NCBI GenBank assembly: GCA_947455845.1
Contig: CANGQE010000003.1
Coordinates: forward strand, 1 to 20,077
Origin: Rickettsiales bacterium
GTDB taxonomy: Bacteria; Pseudomonadota; Alphaproteobacteria; Rickettsiales; UBA1997
Direction: 5' to 3'
Length of the DNA stretch: 20,077 nucleotides
The notes under the pieces are model-generated. The model ran no database searches. It saw only the letters and a list, made by a program, of their open reading frames with translations, and was not told the DNA's origin. Positions 1 to 7,272 of this stretch are shown in pieces (the stretch's first letter is position 1; each line of letters begins with the position of its first letter). The position numbers and the translations under genes were made by a program.

Positions 1-62
1 GGTGACAAACTAGGGTACATTCTCCCTCCATTGTCACCCCGCACTTGTTGCGGGGTCCACCG
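1..62. repeat. REP-like palindromic repeat
   Basis: An 8 bp perfect stem, ACCCCGCA (36-43) with TGCGGGGT (49-56), encloses a 5 nt loop. An outer inverted pair, GGTGACAA (1-8) with TTGTCACC (31-38), overlaps it. The element lies downstream of the cysteine-synthase-like gene and may begin before the window. It shares the core TTGTCACCCCG with the hairpin at 19013-19073, so the two probably belong to one dispersed family. No T-run follows on either strand, so it is not a classical terminator. Confidence 0.6.
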
Positions 63-72
63 CGTCACGAGT

Positions 73-1086
73 TTACTTAATAAATTTAAACCCCGTTATT
101 TCAACATCCGCGCTCAAAAACCCTAACTTAACGGGTTCCTTCCGACAAAGATCAGTCGATAAATATTTCATCGAAGAGTCGCAAAAAATTGTTACGGCAA
201 CTTCATTTTCAGGCCCTTCAGCAATCAATTTCAAAGCAGCGATAAAATTCCCACCCGATGAAATTCCCACCGAAAGTCCGGCACGATTAAGTTTCTGCGC
301 CATGATAATAGCATCCCCATCATCAACGCTGACAATTTCATCTAACGCTTTGAGATCAACGATTTCGGGAATGAATTCGTCACTAATTCCCTGAATACGA
401 TGCTTGCCGATTTTTTTACCACCGGTAGTCAAAGTTGGCGAATTTGAAGGCTCCATCGGATGGCATTTGCATTTGATTTTGTGACTTTTGCAATATTTCA
501 AAAATCCCATCACAGTGCCACCGGTGCCAACTCCTGCCACAAAATGGTTTGGTTTTAAATCGAGACTTTTGAGCTGAGAAAAAATTTCTGTAGCAGTGGT
601 TAGATGGTGGGTTTCAATATTTTCTTCGTTAGTGAATTGCTCAGGACAATAAGTATTAGGGTTGGTCGCCGCATATTTTCTGGCTTCTTCAATCGAGCGC
701 ACAAAGCCACCTTGTTCTTTGGTAATGCGGATGATTTCAACACCAAGAGATTCCATGATTTGATAACGCTCGCTGCTTAGCCAGTCGGGCATGTAGATTC
801 TAACTTTGTGACCAAGGGCTCGTCCCAAGGCAGCAAAGGCAATTCCGGTATTGCCGCTAGTTGCTTCAACAATAGTGTCACCCGTTTTGATTGCACCTTT
901 GGCGTAAGCATCTTTTAAAATATGCAAGGCGATGCGGTCTTTGATCGAGCCGCTAAAATTATAAGCTTCGTATTTAGCGTAGATTTTTTTGGCCTGTCCC
1001 TTGTAAGAAAAATCAACTTCAACTAAGGGAGTGTTACCAAATCCGGCCTCTAAGGCTTGGATTTTTTCTAAAGATTTTTTAGGCAT
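73..1086 (-). CDS. PLP-dependent cysteine synthase-like enzyme (CysK/CysM family)
   Basis: 337 aa, fold-type II PLP enzyme of the O-acetylserine sulfhydrylase/cystathionine beta-synthase group, expected to make cysteine from an activated serine and sulfide in the cytosol. Visible motifs are GSIKDR with the Schiff-base lysine K49, the substrate loop TSGNTG at 76-81, the phosphate-binding GVGTGG at 185-190, GISDEF at 233-238 (where CysK has GIGAGF), GISSGGN at 274-280 and DSSMKYLSTDL near the C-terminus. Length matches CysK/CysM, and there is no CBS or ThiS-like extension. The ATG (1084-1086) lies 3 nt after the stop of the RNA methyltransferase, so it is the last gene of the murJ operon. The sulfur donor cannot be read from sequence; a cystathionine beta-synthase or other beta-replacement activity is possible. 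Confidence 0.88.
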   Translation of the reverse strand: MPKKSLEKIQALEAGFGNTPLVEVDFSYKGQAKKIYAKYEAYNFSGSIKDRIALHILKDAYAKGAIKTGDTIVEATSGNTGIAFAALGRALGHKVRIYMPDWLSSERYQIMESLGVEIIRITKEQGGFVRSIEEARKYAATNPNTYCPEQFTNEENIETHHLTTATEIFSQLKSLDLKPNHFVAGVGTGGTVMGFLKYCKSHKIKCKCHPMEPSNSPTLTTGGKKIGKHRIQGISDEFIPEIVDLKALDEIVSVDDGDAIIMAQKLNRAGLSVGISSGGNFIAALKLIAEGPENEVAVTIFCDSSMKYLSTDLCRKEPVKLGFLSADVEITGFKFIK

Positions 1087-1089
1087 GTT

Positions 1090-2166
1090 TTATTTTTGAA
1101 AAATTCCCACCAGCTCTAAATGCTTGGTAGAGTAGAATTGGTCGAGGGCGGTGAGATTTGTAATTTTAAATCCCGAGTCAATTAGAATTTTGGCATCGCG
1201 AGTAAAACTTTCGGGGTTGCAAGAAACGTAGATTACATTTTTTAACGGTGATTTGGTAATTTCTAAAACTTGTGGCGAAGCGCCGTTTCTTGGTGGGTTG
1301 ATGATTGCCAAATCGAAATTTTTTAAATCTCTTTTACTGACGGGGTTAGAAAATAAGTCGGCAACTTCAGCTTTGATTTTGCTGGCAAAATCGTTGGCAG
1401 CGGCATTTTTATTGATTGAATCAACCATGTTTTTGTCACCTTCAAAGGCGGTGATTGATTTGGCTAAATCAACAATGGCGAAAGAATAAGCGCCAAATCC
1501 GGCATAAATATCGGCGATGTTTTTGATCTTTTTATTTTCGCTTAAAAAATCACGAATGATTTTAACAATGCTCTCAAGGCCTAGTCTGGTTGCTTGGATG
1601 AAGATCTCAGAATCTAACTCAATTTTAAAATTTGGATAAAAAAGCTGGTTTTTGCGGATTAAGAAAATCGGTACGACAATATTTTTTACGCGGTAAGAAA
1701 CATTGAAATTTTTCTCTTTACCAAGGCCTAAAAGTTTTTGGGTTTGAGAAAAATTTAATTCGCGAGAAGCGTTAAAAACCAAGTCTAAGCCATTGTCAAA
1801 TAAGGTTGCGGTGACTTGGGTAAAAAGATTTTGCTCTTGAGTTTTTAAGAAATTTTTAAGTGGTAAAATCAAATCAGAAATTGGCTTTTCTGCGGTGAAG
1901 CAATTTTCAATCTCGACAATTTTTTTGGATTTTTCAGCAAAAAAACCGAGCTCATTTTTACCGCCGATTTGCAGATTTATTCTACGGCGTGAATGGGGTC
2001 CCACCCAGATCCAATTGGCATCTTGGTAATTGTGGCTCAGGGATTTTTTCTTAAGAGTTCTGTAAGTTTCTTCGCTTAAATCTAAAAAATCACAACCGCC
2101 ACAATCACTAAAATAAGGGCAGGGTGAGGCTTGATCGGCTTTAAGTAGTTGGTGTGAAAGAATCAT
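1090..2166 (-). CDS. Class I SAM-dependent RNA m5U methyltransferase (TrmA/RlmD family, Fe-S type)
   Basis: 358 aa. It should methylate C5 of a uridine in rRNA or tRNA. The N-terminus has CPYFSDCGGC (C16, C22, C25), with a fourth cysteine at C89 in IENCF, the RlmD-type [4Fe-4S] ligand pattern. The SAM motif DIYAGFG is at 219-225, NPPRNG at 290-295 (Asn where the family usually has Asp), the catalytic cysteine C316 in SCNP, and the C-terminal HLE at 349-351 supplies the usual general-base glutamate. The N-terminal TRAM domain of E. coli RlmD is absent, so the protein is short, as in many alphaproteobacteria. Its ATG (2164-2166) lies inside the 3' end of murJ (26 nt overlap), suggesting translational coupling. 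Target (23S rRNA or tRNA U54) is not decided by sequence. Confidence 0.88.
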   Translation of the reverse strand: MILSHQLLKADQASPCPYFSDCGGCDFLDLSEETYRTLKKKSLSHNYQDANWIWVGPHSRRRINLQIGGKNELGFFAEKSKKIVEIENCFTAEKPISDLILPLKNFLKTQEQNLFTQVTATLFDNGLDLVFNASRELNFSQTQKLLGLGKEKNFNVSYRVKNIVVPIFLIRKNQLFYPNFKIELDSEIFIQATRLGLESIVKIIRDFLSENKKIKNIADIYAGFGAYSFAIVDLAKSITAFEGDKNMVDSINKNAAANDFASKIKAEVADLFSNPVSKRDLKNFDLAIINPPRNGASPQVLEITKSPLKNVIYVSCNPESFTRDAKILIDSGFKITNLTALDQFYSTKHLELVGIFQK

Positions 2167-3706
2167 ATTTTTTTCTCTTTAAAAGGCTTGATTTAAGTAA
2201 AATATTCAAACTTCCGGAGAAGTAAGCGGAAAGGCCGTAAACTAGTAATCCGATTGAAACCATTAAGGTTAACTCGGTGATTCTGCCCAAATAGTCACTT
2301 TGCTGAAAGTGTTGGCGCAAGGCAAAGAGAGTAAGTGCCATCACTAATGATGGAATCAAAATTAAAATCATTTTTTTGGCGAAATCTTTTTCGAAATGAA
2401 AATGTTTTTTGCGAATCAGGGTGGTGATGAGTAAGGTGAGATTAAGGTAAGTTGAAAAAACTGAAGCAACTACAATGCCAACGTAACCAAAGCCAAGCAG
2501 GTAAAAAACCACGTTGAAAGCTGCATTATTGATTAGGCAGGCAAAGGCAATTTTCATGGGGGTTTTAGTATCGCCGCGCGAGAAAAATGCTGGCTCCATT
2601 ACTTTTACTAAAACGTAAGAAGGTAGTCCGAAAGAGTAAAACATTAGGGCTCTTGAAACGAAAATACTTTCGTCAGCGGTGAATTTTCCGCGTTCAAAAA
2701 GTGAAGAAATAATCGGGTAGGCCAATACGGTTAAAGCAAGAGTGGCAGGGATTACCAGAATTAATCCAACTTCGAGAGCTATATTTTGGAGCTTGATAGC
2801 GCCGGCATGTTCGCCTGATTTTATTTTGCGTGAAAGGGCGGGAAGTAGGGCGATGCCGATGGCAATGCCAATCATGGCCAGAGGTAGTTGGTTGATGCGG
2901 TCGGCGTAGTAAAGGTAAGAAACCGCGCCCGCAATCATGCTGGCAAAGATGGAATCGATTAGCAGGTTAATCTGCATTACGTTGGCACCGATGACGCCGG
3001 GAATTAGTTTGCGGAAAAACTTTTTCATGTCGGTGTTGAATTTCGGCATTTTCGGGTAAAGTAAAAATCCTGATTTAACTGTGAAAATGAAAAGCCATAA
3101 AAATTGCAAAATACCGGCGACGAATACACCCCAAGAAAGTGCGTAAGCGTAGTTGGGAGTGATGTTACCAAAAACAAAAACCGAAGAAATTAAGGTGATA
3201 TTTAGGACGATCGGAGCCGAGGCGGGAACGGCAAATTTGCCGAGTGAGTTTAAAATTCCTGAGCAAAGCGAAACTAGCGAAATGAAGATTAGGTAAAAGA
3301 TTGTGATGCGCGAAAGGCTGATGAGCATGCTTGATTTTTCGGGGTCGGTAAAGAATCCCGGAAATAAAACTTTCATGAAGAAGGGCATGAAAATTTGGAA
3401 GATGATGGTGAAGATTAACAGTGCGTAGAAGAGGAAAGAGAAAATATTTCTGACAAAAAGCAATTCATCTTGGTCGGTTTTTTTATTTTGTAATTTCTCA
3501 ATGAAGATGGGGACGAAAGCTGAGTTAAAGGCTCCTTCGGCAAAGATGCGGCGGAAAAAATTGGGCAAACGGAAAGCAGCAAAAAATGCATCGGATAGCA
3601 TACTGACGCCGAGATATTGGGCGATTAAAATGTCGCGGATGAAGCCGAGGATGCGTGAGATGGAGATGTAGAATGAGATGGTGAAGACGGAGCGGAATAG
3701 GGCCAT
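2141..3706 (-). CDS. murJ: Lipid II flippase MurJ (MviN)
   Basis: 521 aa polytopic inner-membrane protein of the MOP superfamily, which moves lipid II across the membrane for peptidoglycan synthesis. The N-terminus has SRILGFIRD followed by LSDAFFAAFRLPNFFRRIFAEGAF in overlapping stretches. Arginines R18, R24, R52 and R270 and D39 fall at the same positions as the functionally important residues of E. coli MurJ. Length agrees with the family (about 510 aa, 14 helices). It is the first gene of the operon murJ - RNA methyltransferase - cysteine synthase-like. Upstream is the repeat block 3707-4042; no convincing promoter or ribosome binding site is visible before the ATG at 3704-3706. An intact murJ implies that peptidoglycan or its precursors are still made. 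Confidence 0.95.
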   Translation of the reverse strand: MALFRSVFTISFYISISRILGFIRDILIAQYLGVSMLSDAFFAAFRLPNFFRRIFAEGAFNSAFVPIFIEKLQNKKTDQDELLFVRNIFSFLFYALLIFTIIFQIFMPFFMKVLFPGFFTDPEKSSMLISLSRITIFYLIFISLVSLCSGILNSLGKFAVPASAPIVLNITLISSVFVFGNITPNYAYALSWGVFVAGILQFLWLFIFTVKSGFLLYPKMPKFNTDMKKFFRKLIPGVIGANVMQINLLIDSIFASMIAGAVSYLYYADRINQLPLAMIGIAIGIALLPALSRKIKSGEHAGAIKLQNIALEVGLILVIPATLALTVLAYPIISSLFERGKFTADESIFVSRALMFYSFGLPSYVLVKVMEPAFFSRGDTKTPMKIAFACLINNAAFNVVFYLLGFGYVGIVVASVFSTYLNLTLLITTLIRKKHFHFEKDFAKKMILILIPSLVMALTLFALRQHFQQSDYLGRITELTLMVSIGLLVYGLSAYFSGSLNILLKSSLLKRKKYDSFTPTT

Positions 3707-3716
3707 GGAAATTAAG

Positions 3717-3825
3717 AAGTAAGAATTAAGAATTTAGAATTAGTAGGGGAGTCAACCTCATAAGGAGTTAGGATGCTAAAATTCAGAAAAAACAATTCTT
3801 AATTCCTAATTCCTAAACGAGGTTC
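3717..3825. repeat. Palindromic repeat unit A, duplicate of unit B
   Basis: Begins with the 14-mer AAGTAAGAATTAAG (3717-3730), continues with GGATGCTAAAATTCAG and AAAAAACAATTC, then TTAATTCCTAATTCCTAA and the tail AAACGAGGTTC (3815-3825). The left A/G-rich and right T/C-rich ends are inverted repeats of one another. The same order of blocks recurs at 3964-4055. The tail equals the last codons and stop region of the stress-protein gene at 4043, so a piece of that gene end appears twice. Confidence 0.7.
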
Positions 3826-3828
3826 CTA

Positions 3829-3936
3829 CTGCGGGTTGGGGTTTGTAACCCCGACCCTACGTTTGTATCAAGATCATCACTTTGTTTTGCTTTGATGCAA
3901 ACATGTGGACGGGGTTATAAACCCCGTCCAGCGCAG
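3829..3936. repeat. Hairpin-armed inverted-repeat element, copy a
   Basis: Left arm: GGGTTGGGGTT-TGT-AACCCCGACCC hairpin followed by TACGTTTGTATCAAG. Right arm, read inverted: GGACGGGGTT-(TAT)-AACCCCGTCC hairpin followed by ACATGTTTGCATCAAAGC. So each end is an inverted copy of the other and also folds on itself. Copies b (7101-7266) and c (11694-11775) have the same plan; this copy is in the opposite orientation, since the GGGTTGGGG arm comes first. The interior is about 20 nt. No coding capacity. Confidence 0.75.
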
Positions 3937-3963
3937 GGTAAGAATTAGGAATTAGGAATTAGG

Positions 3964-4055
3964 AAGTAAGAATTAAGAGGGAGGTAGGATGCTAAAATCC
4001 AGAAAAAACAATTCGTAATTCTTAATTCACACTTCTTAATTTTTAAACGAGGTTC
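3964..4055. repeat. Palindromic repeat unit B, overlapping the usp 3' end
   Basis: Has the same block order as unit A: AAGTAAGAATTAAG (3964-3977), GGAGGTAGGATGCTAAAATC (from 3980), AAAAAACAATTC, a T/C-rich arm, and AAACGAGGTTC (4045-4055). Here the tail is the real end of the stress-protein gene. Just upstream, 3940-3963 is a tandem run of GAATTAG-type heptads. Units A and B flank hairpin element a. Confidence 0.65.
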
Positions 4056-4525
4056 TCCAAAAACTCCGTACTCAAATTTTCTGGAACAATCGTTACAGGA
4101 ACATTAATTTTATTGCCGATCTTTTTAGCAATTTTTGGTAAAACCGTATTGTCACTTTGGGAATTATTAGACTTGCCGAAAACCAGCATAGTACAGCTTG
4201 GAGCGGATTTTATTTCGCGGACAATTTCAGTTACAATATCGCCTTCGCGTATTGAAACGCTTGGAATGATACCAGTCTCTTTACAAACCTTGTCGATTAA
4301 TTTTTCTAAATGTTTTTCTAGCTCTTGTCTCTTTTCATTGCCTATTGCCTTGGCGCCAAAAAGTAAATTTTTGTGCGAGGCTTCCATTACTGCTAAAATT
4401 TGTACTGCAAATCCACTATTTTTAGCTTTGCGGCAGGCGTAACGTAAAGAGGCTTCTGAGGCATTTGAAGTATCAATACATACTACAATAGTTGGGGTTT
4501 TTTCGTTATTTTTGGTCTTGGCCAT
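4043..4525 (-). CDS. Universal stress protein (UspA) family protein
   Basis: 160 aa, single Usp domain, cytoplasmic. TIVVCIDTSNASEASLRYA at 12-30 is the first strand with its conserved Asp (D18) and helix, SIREGDIVTEIVREI (91-105) is the middle strand-turn-helix, and NVPVTIVPE (141-149) the closing strand. The ATP-binding G-x2-G-x9-G-S/T motif is degenerate (only GKSNNSQSDN follows G117), so nucleotide binding is uncertain. It is the last gene of the ygfZ-TauE-Alph_Pro_TM-usp operon, 22 nt after its neighbour. Its last codons and stop lie inside repeat unit B. The exact stress role cannot be inferred. Confidence 0.82.
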   Translation of the reverse strand: MAKTKNNEKTPTIVVCIDTSNASEASLRYACRKAKNSGFAVQILAVMEASHKNLLFGAKAIGNEKRQELEKHLEKLIDKVCKETGIIPSVSIREGDIVTEIVREIKSAPSCTMLVFGKSNNSQSDNTVLPKIAKKIGNKINVPVTIVPENLSTEFLENLV

Positions 4526-4547
4526 AAATTGAATTTAATATTTTTAA

Positions 4548-5288
4548 TTATTTTCCAAGGAAGCGGGCGAATAAGTAGTTAGCCAACCAACCAAATACCA
4601 GCGCTATGATTACTGACATTAGACCATAAAGAAATGAATTCTGGTAAGCAAAATCTAAAATTTTTGCACTCATTCCTACTTGGTTTACGTAGATTGGAAT
4701 TGATTGAAATGACGAAAGCGAACCTTCGTTAATTAGATAAATCTCAACGGTGTAAATACCGCGAGTGATGTTTTTAGGGAAATCCAAGATCACCTTGAAT
4801 AAGGTTTCATTTAAGAAATCGATTTGGTCAGCACTGGTTGAGTAAAGATTACTTTTCTCAAGACGATCGATTAACTGAATTTGAAAATCATCTTTCTTTT
4901 TTTCGTCAATACCGCCGAAAGCGGAGAATTTAAGATTGTTTTTTCCTAATTCTAAATCGGTTAGAAGCTTGTCGATTGGTTCTTGATCGTTGAAAGTAGA
5001 GAAGAGCGAGTAAAAACCGTAAGATTCCTTGAACTTAACCCGTTCGCCATTGTACCAGATGCCGAGTAATTTTTGTTTTTTTGTAACGATAAAATTTTTC
5101 TTAGGGCCACGCACAACAATGGCAATACTGCCGGCATCATCCTGAGCGCCGAAAAGTAAAATTTTGGCGCCTTGGAACTTGGTGTCGATGTTAATTTCGT
5201 TGGTAGAAATTCCGGAAATTATCGGGTTGGCGTGAGCGCCGGCCAGCGTGGTCAGTGATATTAGAAAAATTAGCAAAAGTTTTTTCAT
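4548..5288 (-). CDS. Alph_Pro_TM / TIGR02186 family membrane-anchored protein
   Basis: 246 aa. A signal peptide covers about residues 1-20 (cleavage after AHA), then an exported beta-rich domain, and a single C-terminal helix at about 216-240 ending FARFLGK. Family features visible are the early GAKILLFGAQ (40-49), AIVVRGPKKNF (56-66), and GIWYNGERV (76-84). The family is known mainly from alphaproteobacteria and is typically encoded beside a TauE/SafE permease, exactly as here: its ATG is 1 nt after the permease stop. Biochemical function is not established. Presumably it is a periplasmic partner of that permease; this is inferred from gene neighbourhood only. Confidence 0.85.
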   Translation of the reverse strand: MKKLLLIFLISLTTLAGAHANPIISGISTNEINIDTKFQGAKILLFGAQDDAGSIAIVVRGPKKNFIVTKKQKLLGIWYNGERVKFKESYGFYSLFSTFNDQEPIDKLLTDLELGKNNLKFSAFGGIDEKKKDDFQIQLIDRLEKSNLYSTSADQIDFLNETLFKVILDFPKNITRGIYTVEIYLINEGSLSSFQSIPIYVNQVGMSAKILDFAYQNSFLYGLMSVIIALVFGWLANYLFARFLGK

Positions 5289-5289
5289 C

Positions 5290-6222
5290 TTAGTGCTTTA
5301 AAATATCGATTACGTAGAGGCTTTGCGGTTCGGTAAATAATACGAAAAGCATTTTTACACAGACGCCTAAAAGCAACAAAGACAGAAAGGAGCGCATGCT
5401 GTCGGCATCAACTTTGTATGCGGTTCGGGTGCCCATTTGAGCCCCGATTGAAGAGCTAATAATCATTAAAAATGCCAGAACAATATCGACAGTGTTGTTG
5501 GTGACAGCTTGTAAAAAAGTGGCGTTACTAGCGATGAAAACGATTTGAAATAGTGAAGTTCCAACTACCATCGAGGAAGGCATGCGTAAGATGTAAATCA
5601 TTGCCGGAATCATTAAAAATCCGCCCCCGATTCCCATTAAAGCAACTAAAATTCCAATGCCGATGCTTAGAATTATTGGTGCGGCAACGCTTGTGGTGAT
5701 GTTGGATTTAGGAAAATGAACTTGCCAAGGCAGACTATCAATTTTTGCTAGAAGCTTGCTCAGCTGGTTGCCTTCACTCTTTTCCCAAGTGACGCCATAT
5801 TTTTTCTCAATTAAAGTTTTGATGCTGTCAGCTAACATAGCGATGCTAATTGAGCCAAGAAAAAGCACGTAAACTAAAGCGACAACCAGATCAATATTGC
5901 CGGTCTTTTGTAAAATTTTAAAAATTGAAACGCCCAAGGTTGAGCCGATGAAGCCGCCGATGACAAGGAAGAGGCCCATCTTAATATCGACATTGCCTTT
6001 GCGTAAATGGGCCAGAAGTCCTGAAACTGAGGAGGCGATGATTTGATTAGTAGAAGTAGAAACGGCAATTGCCGGAGGAATGCCGATGAACATTAAAAGC
6101 GGAGTCGCTAAAAATCCGCCGCCAATACCAAACATGCCGGCAAGGAAGCCCGTCGCAAGCCCGAGTATCAGAATCAGAATAATATTTACCGGAATTTCGG
6201 CTATTGGTAAGTAGATTTGCAT
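5290..6222 (-). CDS. TauE/SafE family sulfite/anion exporter (TSUP permease)
   Basis: 310 aa inner-membrane protein with the two-fold repeat of this family: FGIGGGFLATPLL at 31-43 and MGIGGGFLMIPAM at 196-208, each opening a half of about four helices. A hydrophilic loop (about 135-175) joins the halves. Family members export sulfite, sulfoacetate or other organosulfur anions; the substrate here is unknown. The start ATG (6220-6222) shares one base with the TAA stop of ygfZ (TAATG), and the stop is 1 nt before the Alph_Pro_TM gene, so the three are surely cotranscribed. Confidence 0.9.
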   Translation of the reverse strand: MQIYLPIAEIPVNIILILILGLATGFLAGMFGIGGGFLATPLLMFIGIPPAIAVSTSTNQIIASSVSGLLAHLRKGNVDIKMGLFLVIGGFIGSTLGVSIFKILQKTGNIDLVVALVYVLFLGSISIAMLADSIKTLIEKKYGVTWEKSEGNQLSKLLAKIDSLPWQVHFPKSNITTSVAAPIILSIGIGILVALMGIGGGFLMIPAMIYILRMPSSMVVGTSLFQIVFIASNATFLQAVTNNTVDIVLAFLMIISSSIGAQMGTRTAYKVDADSMRSFLSLLLLGVCVKMLFVLFTEPQSLYVIDILKH

Positions 6223-7073
6223 TAACTGACAATGAAAATTTTGTGACCCTCATACTCTAGTTTTTCTGCAATTTCAGAAAACTCTTGATCTTGAGGAAGC
6301 TTGATTAAAGCCAAGGCGTGAAGTTCTGACTCATGAAATAATGACGACAGAATTATGCCAACAGATTTTCCTTCGCAAGTTAATTCAACTCCCTTCAAAA
6401 AGCTGACGCTTTTTGAGCTGAATTGTGTCGATTCTCTAAAGGCGGCTCTTTGCGAATCGACAAGGTTGTTTGTTTTATTAAAATCTACGATTTTAATGTG
6501 GAGAACTTTTTTGCGAATTTGTCCTAAATAATGGGTGCGTGCGGTTAATTCTTGTCCGATGTAACAACCTTTTTTGTAATCAATGGCGTTTAATTCATCG
6601 AAGCCAAATTCTAGGATGAATGATTTTTCGTAAGTTAAATCATGTTCGCTTTCGGGGATTTTATTGAGAATGCGGGCGAGGTGGTAGGAATCTTCAGATT
6701 GTGCAGATTCGTTTTTTGCGTAAGAGCGGTGGCCTAGGCTAGGATGGCGGGGATCTGGAAATCCGACGTTGGAAAAATTTTGTGAAACTTGCAGCTCGTC
6801 ATTTTTTTGTAGTGTGACTTTGGAGCGGAGTTTGTAAAAACTTAATTTTTGTAAAATTTCATCACGCCTTGGGGCGAAGCAATCGAGCATTAATTTTTCA
6901 TCTTTTTCAAAAATGAAAAAGTCGTAGAGGAAGCGGCCTTGGGCATTTAGCATTACTGCGTAAATCAGGTTTTCTGCGGTGGCTTTATTGACATCGTTGG
7001 TGATTAGACCTTGGAGAAATTTTTTACGGTCTTCTCCGGCAATTTCGATGAGGGTGCGGTCTTGTAAGATCAT
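6222..7073 (-). CDS. ygfZ: Folate-binding protein YgfZ, with an in-frame palindromic insertion
   Basis: 283 aa, GcvT-like fold; YgfZ supports Fe-S cluster assembly or repair in a tetrahydrofolate-dependent way. The hallmark K-G-C-Y-x-G-Q-E is present at 168-175 (KGCYIGQE, Cys170), preceded by a typical DPRHPSLGHR at 107-116 and LNAIDY. The N-terminus (FLQGLITNDV, 19-28) also fits. Between RKKVLHIKIVDF (188-198) and ELTCEGKSVG (230-239) lies a polar stretch, about D206-L226, that homologues as I know them replace by a short linker. Its DNA is two back-to-back perfect hairpins (6396-6462). The reading frame stays open and both flanks keep family sequence, so the gene is probably functional. First gene of the operon with TauE/SafE, Alph_Pro_TM and usp. 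Confidence 0.9.
   Translation of the reverse strand: MILQDRTLIEIAGEDRKKFLQGLITNDVNKATAENLIYAVMLNAQGRFLYDFFIFEKDEKLMLDCFAPRRDEILQKLSFYKLRSKVTLQKNDELQVSQNFSNVGFPDPRHPSLGHRSYAKNESAQSEDSYHLARILNKIPESEHDLTYEKSFILEFGFDELNAIDYKKGCYIGQELTARTHYLGQIRKKVLHIKIVDFNKTNNLVDSQRAAFRESTQFSSKSVSFLKGVELTCEGKSVGIILSSLFHESELHALALIKLPQDQEFSEIAEKLEYEGHKIFIVS
6396..6462. repeat. In-frame palindromic element inside ygfZ (RPE-like)
   Basis: Two adjacent hairpins. 6396-6415 is CAAAAAGC-TGAC-GCTTTTTG, a perfect 8 bp stem. 6426-6462 has 9 bp arms TGTCGATTC (6426-6434) and GAATCGACA (6454-6462), with an inner AAAG/CTTT pair around GCGGCT. Together they are 67 bp and encode roughly residues 205-226 of YgfZ without stops. 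Rickettsia palindromic elements are known to insert in frame in protein genes in this manner; membership of any named RPE family is not established here. Confidence 0.65.
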
Positions 7074-7100
7074 TTTATTTAATAGTTATTTTTTTACCCT

Positions 7101-7266
7101 TGCGCTGGACGGGGTTTGTAACCCCGTCCACATGTTTGCATCAAAGCAAACAAAAACTCATTCTTATTATTTTGCCAATTTTTCAACCTCAACTCTGGAT
7201 TTTAATTTTTCCATGTGAGGAGCTTGATACAAACATAGAGTCGGGGTTACAAACCCCGACCCGCAT
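7101..7266. repeat. Hairpin-armed inverted-repeat element, copy b
   Basis: Longest copy (about 166 bp). Left arm: GCGCT, hairpin GGACGGGGTT-TGT-AACCCCGTCC, then ACATGTTTGCATCAAAGC. Right arm: GCTTGATACAAACATAGA, hairpin GTCGGGGTT-ACA-AACCCCGAC, then CCGCAT. The arms are imperfect inverted copies. The roughly 75 nt AT-rich interior has no gene. The element fills the gap between the start of ygfZ (7073) and the stop of GT61 (7273). Whatever promotes the ygfZ operon must lie in or near it. Confidence 0.75.
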
Positions 7267-7272
7267 GGAGCA

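Noticed and set aside
1253..1489. 78 aa plus-strand frame opposite the RNA methyltransferase
   Set aside because: It is antisense to the conserved SAM-binding and catalytic part of that gene and has no recognisable feature of its own.
6610..6780. Second palindromic insertion in ygfZ around DPRHPSLGHR and the following polar stretch
   Set aside because: DPR...LG.R is normal YgfZ sequence, the length of the segment is usual, and only a 6 bp imperfect inverted repeat is present.
7101..7266. Rho-independent terminators formed by the GC hairpins of element b
   Set aside because: The stems are strong, but neither is followed by a T-run on either strand.
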